Shown here: piece after piece, positions 39,608 through 47,051 of the stretch
Layout: every line of letters starts with the position of its first letter
How positions within the stretch are numbered: the stretch's first letter is position 1
Origin: Prochlorococcus sp. AG-436-O11
GTDB taxonomy: Bacteria; Cyanobacteriota; Cyanobacteriia; PCC-6307; Cyanobiaceae
DNA length: 64,000 nt
Direction: 5' to 3'
Assembly (NCBI GenBank): GCA_003212535.1
Contig: QCPO01000001.1
Coordinates: 124,001 to 188,000 of the forward strand
Translations under genes and position numbers: made by a program
The notes under the pieces: model-generated
What the model saw: only the letters and a program-made list of their open reading frames with translations
Told to the model about the DNA's origin: nothing
Database searches by the model: none

Positions 39608-40807
39608 ATGAATTTGCCTAACCGTAGATTCGGTAGAACAAATTTACAGATACCCGTTTTATCATTAGGGGGTATGAGATTTCAAAAAAGTTGGCAGCAA
39701 TTAGATCTTTCTGAAATTTCATTTAAGGAACAAAAGAAAGTTGAAAATATTTTAAATCTTGCAGATAAATATGGCTTAAGTCATATAGAGACTGCAAAGG
39801 ATTATGGTACTTCAGAAGTTCAGTTGGGAATGTGTTTTAAGAACATAAAAAAAATACCAAGAATAATTCAAACAAAAATCCCTCCTAATCGTGATCCGAA
39901 AATCTTTGAAAAAGATGTTATTAGAAGCTTTGAAAAATTACAAGTAAAGAAAATTGATTTATTAGCAATACATGGAATGAATTTACCTGAACATCTTGAT
40001 CAGGCTGTGAGAGATGGAGGCTGTGTTGAAGTTTTAAGAAAATTGCAAAAAGCAAATTTAATTGGTTCTATCGGTTTCTCAACGCATGGAGAATTATCAC
40101 TGATAGAAAAGGCAATATCAACAAATTTATTTGATTATGTTAATTTGCACTGGTATTACATCAACCAGTCGAATTCAAAAGTAATTGAATTAGCACATAA
40201 ATATGATCTTGGAGTTTTTATAATAAGCCCTACAGATAAAGGAGGACATCTTCATACGCCTTCAACCAAAATGTTGGAACTGTGTAGACCGCTTCATCCC
40301 ATAGTTTTTAATGATCTTTTTTGCTTAAGGAATAAAAATGTACATACAATAAGCGTTGGGATTGCGAAGGAGAGTGATTTTGATTTACATTTAAGTGCAG
40401 TGTCTTTGATTTCAGAATCTGAAAAATATATTCCAAAGATAATAACTAGATTAAGAGAAGAATCAATAAAAACTTTAGGTCTTGAGTGGTATCAATGTTG
40501 GAATAAAAATTTGCCGAGTTGGCAAAATACTCCAGGTGGGATTAATATACCTGTTCTTCTTTGGCTTTCTAATTTAATAGATTGGTTAGATTTGGAGGGA
40601 TTTGCAAGATCAAGATATCAATTACTTGGTAATGGAAGCCACTGGTTTCAAGGTAATAATGCAAATTTATTAGATGTCAATGTTTCAGAAAGTCAATTAT
40701 TAAATGTTTTGGAAGGCCATATAAATCCAAAGAAGGTTTTAAAAAAATTGAGAATCTTAAAAGATAAGTTTGGACAAAAAACAATTCAAAGATTGTCAAA
40801 TAATTAG
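39608..40807 (+). CDS. Aldo/keto reductase-family protein (iron-sulfur AKR-like, cluster motif degraded)
   Basis: 399 residues. The N-terminal half is an AKR TIM barrel: RRFGRTNLQIPVLSLGGMRF, Tyr66 (KDYG), Lys90 (IIQTK) and His122 (LAIHG). The tetrad Asp is a Glu here (Glu61 in HIETAKDYG). C-terminal to it, proteins of this AKR subfamily usually have a Cys-rich iron-sulfur motif ending in PxGINIP. Here residues about 295-315 read YQCWNKNLPSWQNTPGGINI, with only one cysteine left. The neighbour is a separate ferredoxin gene. Substrate unknown. Stop overlaps the rsmG stop by four bases. Confidence 0.85.
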   Translation: MNLPNRRFGRTNLQIPVLSLGGMRFQKSWQQLDLSEISFKEQKKVENILNLADKYGLSHIETAKDYGTSEVQLGMCFKNIKKIPRIIQTKIPPNRDPKIFEKDVIRSFEKLQVKKIDLLAIHGMNLPEHLDQAVRDGGCVEVLRKLQKANLIGSIGFSTHGELSLIEKAISTNLFDYVNLHWYYINQSNSKVIELAHKYDLGVFIISPTDKGGHLHTPSTKMLELCRPLHPIVFNDLFCLRNKNVHTISVGIAKESDFDLHLSAVSLISESEKYIPKIITRLREESIKTLGLEWYQCWNKNLPSWQNTPGGINIPVLLWLSNLIDWLDLEGFARSRYQLLGNGSHWFQGNNANLLDVNVSESQLLNVLEGHINPKKVLKKLRILKDKFGQKTIQRLSNN

Positions 40808-41523
40808 CGGGATAATGGTCTTTTTTCAGGTTTACCAACGCTTCTTGGATAAGTTTCTGGACAAGCTCTGTTTGGCTGAATACAAATAATATTTCTAGTA
40901 CCTTTATTTCTTGGTAACAAAATTTTTTTTCTTTCTTTAATTTCTCCTCCCAATATTTTTAAGGTTTTTTTTAAACTATTTTCATCTTCTTTACTCCATT
41001 TGCCGCAATATAACACTCCTAATCCTTTTGTCTTCAATATAGGTAATATATATTCTGCAACTGTTGAAGGAATACTTACAGCTCTTGTAGTTGCAATATT
41101 AAAGCTGTTTCTAAATGAAGATTGATGAGCGATATTCTCAACTCGGTCGTTGATTACAAATATATTATTTTTGAAGTTAATAATTTTGATTAGTCTTTTT
41201 AATGCATCTGTTTTTTTCTTGGATGAATCGATTAGGTATATTTCTGAATCAGGATGCGTTATTGCGTAAGCAAATCCTGGAAAACCACAGCCGCAGCCAA
41301 TATCTAAAAATTTTTTATTATTAAAATTGTAGTTTGGAATAAATTTAAATGGCCAGATGCTATCAAAAACTTGTGATATCCAGTAATCATCTCCTTCAAT
41401 CAATCGTGTGAGATTTGTTCTCTTATTTAATTCTCGGATTTTTATTTGCAATTCTTTGAACATCAGTATTTCTTCTTCAGTTATTAATTCAAAAAGTTCA
41501 AAAGGTATGCTTTCTTTTCTCAT
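40804..41523 (-). CDS. rsmG: 16S rRNA guanine-N7 methyltransferase RsmG
   Basis: 239 residues. RsmG (GidB) methylates N7 of G527 in 16S rRNA; loss gives low-level streptomycin resistance in other bacteria. The SAM-binding block FLDIGCGCGFPGFAYAI, then IYLIDSSKKKTDAL and TTRAVSIP (family ARA/S-x3-P variant) are seen. The C-terminus ends in ETYPRSVGKPEKRPLSR, a pattern shared by cyanobacterial RsmG. It converges on the aldo/keto reductase with overlapping stops. Confidence 0.93.
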   Translation of the reverse strand: MRKESIPFELFELITEEEILMFKELQIKIRELNKRTNLTRLIEGDDYWISQVFDSIWPFKFIPNYNFNNKKFLDIGCGCGFPGFAYAITHPDSEIYLIDSSKKKTDALKRLIKIINFKNNIFVINDRVENIAHQSSFRNSFNIATTRAVSIPSTVAEYILPILKTKGLGVLYCGKWSKEDENSLKKTLKILGGEIKERKKILLPRNKGTRNIICIQPNRACPETYPRSVGKPEKRPLSR

Positions 41524-41612
41524 TGCGTTATTAATATTTTCTTTTTGTTTGAATTAAAAACATTCTATTTCATTAAAATTGATTAGAATATTTTCAAAAA
41601 TAAAAAAATATT

Positions 41613-42059
41613 TTGAAAGGAGATATATCCTACTATAAGATTTTAGGGGTTAATGAAAATGCCTCTAATAATGAATTAAGAAAGGCCTTTTGTAGACTTT
41701 CTATTGAATTACACCCAGATACCACTTCTTTAGACTTAGAAGACGCTAAAAATAAATTCCAAAAAGTATTAGAGGCTTATGAAAATTTAAATAATAGTAG
41801 GTTGAGAAAAATATATGATGACAAATTAAAAGAGAAATCTAAAAATACGAATCAAAAGAAAACAAATGTTTTTAATTCTTTTCTAATAGATTCTAGTAAT
41901 CAAAATTTAGTAGGCAATAGGAGACCTTTTTCAAATGGAGAGATTTTTTCATTATTTCTCTTGATAATTATTATTTTTATATGTTTAGTATGCTCTATTT
42001 TAATCGCTTCTTTGACTGGTAAAGAATTAGATACTATACCTACTTGGCTTGTAAAATGA
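41613..42059 (+). CDS. Membrane-anchored J-domain protein
   Basis: 148 residues from TTG 41613 (in-frame stop lies at 41601-41603, so the start is confined). The J domain occupies about 5-68: YYKILGVNENASNNELRKAF, HPD at 34-36, then KFQKVLEAYENL. One membrane helix at about 111-133 is followed by a short tail. Such type III J proteins stimulate DnaK/Hsp70 ATPase at a membrane. Its position between rsmG and DUF3143 is common in picocyanobacteria as I recall. Substrate unknown. Confidence 0.88.
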   Translation: MKGDISYYKILGVNENASNNELRKAFCRLSIELHPDTTSLDLEDAKNKFQKVLEAYENLNNSRLRKIYDDKLKEKSKNTNQKKTNVFNSFLIDSSNQNLVGNRRPFSNGEIFSLFLLIIIIFICLVCSILIASLTGKELDTIPTWLVK

Positions 42060-42078
42060 TTATTGATAAGTAAGTTTT

Positions 42079-42336
42079 GTGAATTCTTCTGACACTCCAA
42101 TCAACCAACATTCGCTACAATCATTAGAATTATGGCTTAATGATTTAGGTGCAAAAAAGGATACTGATAATCCCTCTAAATGGTATTTATTATTATCTAA
42201 TTGGAAAGCAACTATTTGTTTTGAACAGGAGGATTTAAGTGTCGTCTGGGAGAGTGAAGGGGAAGAAACTAAAAGACTATTTTCATATTGTATTAATAGA
42301 GAGGATGTAGAAAATGCAATTTTACAAGGCCCTTAA
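42079..42336 (+). CDS. DUF3143 family protein
   Basis: 85 residues from GTG 42079. INQHSLQSLELWLNDLGAKKDTDNPSKW and the C-terminal CINREDVENAILQGP block fit the cyanobacterial DUF3143 family, which is small, soluble and uncharacterised. It follows the J-domain gene by 19 bases and stops 8 bases before the bioA stop on the other strand. Confidence 0.8.
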   Translation: MNSSDTPINQHSLQSLELWLNDLGAKKDTDNPSKWYLLLSNWKATICFEQEDLSVVWESEGEETKRLFSYCINREDVENAILQGP

Positions 42337-42344
42337 ATTTATCT

Positions 42345-43637
42345 CTATAGATCATTCAAAGTTTCCCATATTATCTGATAACTTTTTTCTAATTGATCAT
42401 CTGTGATACAAATTGGCGGCAAAAGATAAACTACATTTCCTAGGGGTCTAATAAATAAACCTTTTTTCATTGATAAGCTCTTTATCTTTTTTCCAATATC
42501 ATTTAAGTAACCAACCTTTTTCCCAAGTTCTAAATCAAAAGCAGCTATAGTTCCAGTGATCCTAATTTTTTTTAGGAATGGCAATTTTCTAAATTTAACT
42601 AGATGATCAAAATGCTTTTTCTCTAATGACAGATATTTCAATGGTTCCTTTTCTAATAAATCAAGGCTTGCATTAGCTGCTGCGCAACCTAAAGGATTAG
42701 CAGTAAAACTATGACCATGCCAAAAAGTTTTTCTAGGGGACTCATCTATAAAGGATTGAAAAATTTTTTCTTTAGTTAGAGTTATTCCCATGGGTAAGAA
42801 TCCACCCGTTAATCCTTTTGAAATACTAATTAAATCAGGAATTATGTTAGCTTTTTTAAATGCAAAAAGGCTTCCACATCTTCCAAAACCAGTCAATACT
42901 TCATCGGCAATTAATAAAGAATTATTATTTTTAACTACTTCTGCAACTTTTTTAATAAATTCAGGCCTAACCATATTCATCCCTCCAGCACCTTGTACAA
43001 GTGGTTCAAGTATTACTGCAACAGTTGGAACCTTAAGAAGAGTAATTAATTTTTGGATTGCCTCATTCTCCTTCCTTTCCACTTCGTCATCGTTTATCCA
43101 AGTAGAAGGCCATGGAGCTCTTTTAACTGGGAACATTAGATTATCGAAATTCTCATTAAAAATATTTCTTTCGCCTAAAGCCATTGCACCAAATGTGTCT
43201 CCATGATAAGCCCCTTCAAAAGCAATGATTTGGGTTCTTCTTTCTCCTTGATTTTGCCATGATTGGTAAGCAATTTTTAAAGCCACTTCTACGGCAGTGG
43301 ATCCATTATCCGAAAAAAATAGTCGTTCTAATTGTGTTAACTTGCTGAGTCTTTCTGCTAATCTTTTAGCCTGTGGGTGTAAGAAATCGGCGAATATAAC
43401 TTGCTCAAGACTTTTAGCTTGATTGAAAATAGCATTTGCAATATATTCATTACTATGGCCATGAAGGGTTACCCACCAACTACTTATTCCATCGATAAGT
43501 TCTTGTTGAGGATCTTTAGTAAATAGAAGTGCATCTTTTCCATGAGTAACTTCTTGTTGAGGCTTGCTGTTGGTGATCTGGGTAAAAGGCGGCCATATAT
43601 TAGGGTGCCAATCTTGATTTTGAGTGTTTGAAACCAC
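42345..43637 (-). CDS. bioA: Adenosylmethionine-8-amino-7-oxononanoate aminotransferase
   Basis: 430 residues. A PLP fold-type I class III aminotransferase that uses SAM as amino donor to convert KAPA to DAPA in biotin synthesis. Seen: WVTLHGHSNEYIANAI, FSDNGSTAVEVALKIAYQSW, AFEGAYHGDTFGAMALG and ADEVLTGFGRCG, and the PLP lysine in SISKGLTGGFLPMG at about residue 274. Last gene of the biotin operon on minus, nine bases after bioD. Confidence 0.95.
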   Translation of the reverse strand: MVSNTQNQDWHPNIWPPFTQITNSKPQQEVTHGKDALLFTKDPQQELIDGISSWWVTLHGHSNEYIANAIFNQAKSLEQVIFADFLHPQAKRLAERLSKLTQLERLFFSDNGSTAVEVALKIAYQSWQNQGERRTQIIAFEGAYHGDTFGAMALGERNIFNENFDNLMFPVKRAPWPSTWINDDEVERKENEAIQKLITLLKVPTVAVILEPLVQGAGGMNMVRPEFIKKVAEVVKNNNSLLIADEVLTGFGRCGSLFAFKKANIIPDLISISKGLTGGFLPMGITLTKEKIFQSFIDESPRKTFWHGHSFTANPLGCAAANASLDLLEKEPLKYLSLEKKHFDHLVKFRKLPFLKKIRITGTIAAFDLELGKKVGYLNDIGKKIKSLSMKKGLFIRPLGNVVYLLPPICITDDQLEKSYQIIWETLNDL

Positions 43638-43646
43638 AGATTTAAT

Positions 43647-44312
43647 TTAGATTGCTTTTGAATTTAAAATTGAGACTAATTTCTTTTTAATATTAAGTTC
43701 TTTCCATAGTATATCTAAATTATTTGAATCAACTTTGTGCAGATAAGGAAATTCAGCAATAACTGGTATACGACTAAATTCAACTAATGTTTTGGGATTG
43801 TCCAAGTGTTTTTCTCCATTAACAACTAGACCTAAAATATTAATATTTCTTTTTTGTAAGGCTTCAATACTTAGTAGAGTGTGGTTTAGAGTACCAAGTG
43901 AGCTCCTACATACAAGTATTACCGGAAGATCCCATTGTTTTATTTGATCTATTTGCAAAAAATTGCGTGTTATTGGAACCATTAATCCACCTGCAGTTTC
44001 TACAATTAATGAGTCTTGCACTTTTGGCAATCTCAACTTGTCAAAGTTAATAATTTTTTGATCTATTTCAGCAGCCCAATGAGGAGATAGAGGTTTTGTA
44101 AAGACATAAGCTTCTTTGATGATTTTCTCTTTACTTACTTGTGCAAGTTTTTTAACAGTTTGACTATCAGTTTGCAATTCAATACCACTTTGAATAGGCT
44201 TCCAATAAAAGGAATTTAATCCTTTAACGAAAAAAGAGCTTATTAAAGTTTTCCCAATATCAGTATCTGTTCCACAAATTATAAATTTGAAAATATTATT
44301 GTGACTACTCAT
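43647..44312 (-). CDS. bioD: Dethiobiotin synthetase
   Basis: 221 residues. It carboxylates DAPA and closes the ureido ring using ATP. P-loop GTDTDIGKT at 14-22, YWKPIQSG with the substrate-binding lysine, and VETAGGLMVPI with the catalytic region are seen. It overlaps bioC by four bases and ends nine bases before bioA. Confidence 0.94.
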   Translation of the reverse strand: MSSHNNIFKFIICGTDTDIGKTLISSFFVKGLNSFYWKPIQSGIELQTDSQTVKKLAQVSKEKIIKEAYVFTKPLSPHWAAEIDQKIINFDKLRLPKVQDSLIVETAGGLMVPITRNFLQIDQIKQWDLPVILVCRSSLGTLNHTLLSIEALQKRNINILGLVVNGEKHLDNPKTLVEFSRIPVIAEFPYLHKVDSNNLDILWKELNIKKKLVSILNSKAI

Positions 44313-45079
44313 AATTTCTTTATGATTTGAATCTCAATTTGCCATGAAAGGTTCACTGTCTTATTGTAATTCTTTGGCCAAAACTTTTGAATTTCCTTTA
44401 ACTCTTTGACAGTTTTGCGTTTACAATTTGTTGATTGTGCTCCTACATTTTTAATGCTTCTAAAAAGCTTATATACATCTTCAAAATTTTCAAGATAATT
44501 AAACTGTTCTGAATAATGTATTTCAGTAGATTTGAAATCTTTTAATAATTCTTTAGAACAAAGGAAATTAAGACCACTATATTCAATATCAATTTTTCTA
44601 CAAGTATTTTTCCATTCAGGAAAACAATCTTTTGTTGGATATGAAATGATTAAAAAACCTCCAGGTATTAATTTGCTAAACCAATTTTTTATTATTTTTT
44701 CTGGGTTGTTTAACCAATGTATGCAAAAATTAGATGTTAATAAAGAACAGTTATTTATTTCAGGAGGTAAATCATTATTCAAATCCCATAAAATTTTTTT
44801 TCTAGATAATTTATTCTCAAGAAGCATTTTCTTGCTGAAATCAATTCTGGATACTTTTTGGGAACAAAATTTTTTTTCTATTTCATCTGCTAATAGTCCT
44901 GGTCCTGATCCTAGATCTATCCATTCTCCTTTTTTTTGGGGATTTAATTCTTTGATAAATTGAACAATCTTTTTTGCAAAAAATTTCTGAATATTTGAAT
45001 GCTCTAAATACCGATATGCAGCATCATTGAAATTATTTTTTATTTTCTCATTCCACTTTTTACTACCCATTTCAATCAT
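44309..45079 (-). CDS. bioC: Malonyl-ACP O-methyltransferase
   Basis: 256 residues. BioC methylates the free carboxyl of malonyl-ACP so fatty-acid synthase can extend it to pimeloyl-ACP methyl ester. Pattern: NDAAYRYLEHSNIQKFFAK near the start, SAM motif IDLGSGPGLLADEIE at about 54-68, LLTSNFCIHWLNNPEKI (family S/N-AxQWxxD equivalent) and GFLIISYPT. Divergent from E. coli BioC in detail, but its place in the operon supports the call. It overlaps both bioK-like and bioD. Confidence 0.88.
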   Translation of the reverse strand: MIEMGSKKWNEKIKNNFNDAAYRYLEHSNIQKFFAKKIVQFIKELNPQKKGEWIDLGSGPGLLADEIEKKFCSQKVSRIDFSKKMLLENKLSRKKILWDLNNDLPPEINNCSLLTSNFCIHWLNNPEKIIKNWFSKLIPGGFLIISYPTKDCFPEWKNTCRKIDIEYSGLNFLCSKELLKDFKSTEIHYSEQFNYLENFEDVYKLFRSIKNVGAQSTNCKRKTVKELKEIQKFWPKNYNKTVNLSWQIEIQIIKKL

Positions 45080-45776
45080 TAAGTGTATTAAGTAAGATCT
45101 CGTATAAATTGAAATTATTCAAGCAATGACCTTGTTGAGCTAATTTAATTAAAATTGGCTTCCTATCAAGTGTTTTATTTAAGGTATCTAAAAAGTTATT
45201 ATTTGATTCGTTGTCAAGAATCAAATCATTTTCTGATTTTATAAAAATAATTTTGCAATCTTTTCTTAAAAATACTGGAAAATCTCTATTGATGTAAAGT
45301 TGTTTTAAATCACTTAAAAGAAGAGTTTTATTTAAACTCTCTAAACTTTTATAAAAGATATTTTTAAAACTATTATTCATATGATTTGGCATAAATGATC
45401 TATGTATAAATTCTTTCAACATATCCTTAGGTTCATCTTTTATGATTTTTGTTTCCATTCTTTTTAGAGACCTCAAAATAAAGTTTCTCTTATTACTTAA
45501 AGGAAGAAAATTATTAAAAGAATTTATAAGAACAATATGAGTTGCTTCTTTTAAAATTTTTTTTTGCATTAAATGAAAACCAAATGAATGGCATAAAGTC
45601 ATTCTGATTTCTTTGTTAGATTCGCTTTCAATCCATTTTGCTTGATAATTATTTGTCGAAAAATACCCCCTTTCATTATCTTGCCAATGCCAATTATTAT
45701 TTAAAAAATCAACTTTATAATCATCCCAGAAATATTTATTTAGTCCCCACCCATGTTGAGTAATAATTTGTTTCAT
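45072..45776 (-). CDS. bioK: Pimeloyl-ACP methyl ester carboxylesterase, BioK-like
   Basis: 234 residues with a reduced alpha/beta-hydrolase pattern: an oxyanion HGWG at 8-11, nucleophile Ser64 in CHSFG (GxSxG with the first Gly replaced by Cys), acid Asp184 (SENDL) and His217 (QGHC). It takes the place where bioH, bioG or bioK is found, between bioF and bioC. BioK has been described as the esterase used by marine Synechococcus and Prochlorococcus in place of BioH. I assign it from position, triad and size; sequence identity to the published BioK could not be checked. Removal of the methyl ester ends pimelate synthesis. Confidence 0.75.
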   Translation of the reverse strand: MKQIITQHGWGLNKYFWDDYKVDFLNNNWHWQDNERGYFSTNNYQAKWIESESNKEIRMTLCHSFGFHLMQKKILKEATHIVLINSFNNFLPLSNKRNFILRSLKRMETKIIKDEPKDMLKEFIHRSFMPNHMNNSFKNIFYKSLESLNKTLLLSDLKQLYINRDFPVFLRKDCKIIFIKSENDLILDNESNNNFLDTLNKTLDRKPILIKLAQQGHCLNNFNLYEILLNTLND

Positions 45777-46912
45777 TTATACTCTTTTAAAACTGCAATG
45801 AAATTTTTTAGCAGATTAAAATCTAAGTTTCTTCGTATTGTTATTCTGATTCTTGATTGCCCCACTGGAACAGTTGGAGGTCTTATCGCAATTGCTAAAA
45901 ACCCATTTTCTTCGAGATATTTTTGTAGATAAATTGCCTTCTCTTCTTGGCCAACAATAATTGATAAAATGTGAGAATCTCCCTCAACTGGAAAACTAAA
46001 ATTTTTAATAATTTCATCTTTCCATATCTTCGCAGAAGATAATAGATCATTACCCCATTCTTTATTTTCTAAAATTTTTTTTAAACCTTCTAGCGCTCCA
46101 GCAGCTAAAGATGGCGCAAGAGCGGTTGTGTACCTAAATGCACCACTTGTTTGGATAAGATATTCACCAATTTCTGAATTTGAAGCTATGAAAGCCCCAC
46201 CGCTTCCAAATGCTTTTCCAAAAGTTCCAGTAATCATAGTTATATCTGAACGGCAATTAAAACTTAAACCCCTGCCTTCATGGCCCAAGATCCCAATTGC
46301 ATGGGCTTCGTCAACTAATAATTGAACACTATTTTTTTTGCAAATTTCCGTTATTTCTCTGAGCGGAGCAATTGATCCCTCCATGCTATAAAGAGATTCG
46401 ACAACAACTAAAATGGAATTTTTTGTGGGGTTAGATTTAATAATTTTATCTTCTAAATCTTTTAAATTATTGTGTGAAAATCGAACCAGTTTTGCTTGAG
46501 CAGCTTTAACTCCAACCAATAAAGAGTTATGGATCAATTTATCTGCTATTACGATACTATTTCTGTTTGCTAAAGCCTGGATAGCGGCTATATTTGCTTG
46601 AAATCCGCTTGGGAAAAGTAATACTTTCTCTTGATCAAGCCACTTGGCAAGTTTTGTTTCTAATAATTTATGTATTGGTCTTGAACCTGTAATAAACCTA
46701 GAGCTTCCTGAACCAAAACCTTCTAACATGCTTATTTCGTAAGCAGCTTTTATTAAATCCTTGTCCCTACTTAATCCAAAATAATCATTACTGCATAAGT
46801 CTACAAGTTTTTTATTTAGCGAATTTAAACTTAGAAGTTCGAATGATTTTTTACCTAAAGAAAATGTTTTTAATTTACGGATTCTATTTTTTGGAATTTT
46901 TATTTTTTTCAT
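45773..46912 (-). CDS. bioF: 8-amino-7-oxononanoate synthase
   Basis: 379 residues. A PLP alpha-oxoamine synthase condensing pimeloyl-ACP/CoA with alanine. Blocks: NDYFGLSRDKDLIKAAYE, GSGSSRFITGSRPIHKLLE, VDEAHAIGILG and the PLP lysine in TGTFGKAFGSGGAF at about residue 235. First gene of the biotin operon on minus; it overlaps the bioK-like gene by four bases. bioB is not in the window. Confidence 0.95.
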   Translation of the reverse strand: MKKIKIPKNRIRKLKTFSLGKKSFELLSLNSLNKKLVDLCSNDYFGLSRDKDLIKAAYEISMLEGFGSGSSRFITGSRPIHKLLETKLAKWLDQEKVLLFPSGFQANIAAIQALANRNSIVIADKLIHNSLLVGVKAAQAKLVRFSHNNLKDLEDKIIKSNPTKNSILVVVESLYSMEGSIAPLREITEICKKNSVQLLVDEAHAIGILGHEGRGLSFNCRSDITMITGTFGKAFGSGGAFIASNSEIGEYLIQTSGAFRYTTALAPSLAAGALEGLKKILENKEWGNDLLSSAKIWKDEIIKNFSFPVEGDSHILSIIVGQEEKAIYLQKYLEENGFLAIAIRPPTVPVGQSRIRITIRRNLDFNLLKNFIAVLKEYK

Positions 46913-47051
46913 TTTGGCAAAATAAAATATAGTGGATTTAATTAAAAAGATTTAGATTTACTATTAAAGTTTGCAAGGTGTTTTTTGTTTATTAATATCT
47001 ATATAGATCATATATTAAGAAGTTAACTCATCCTCTCTTCAATCACAATTA

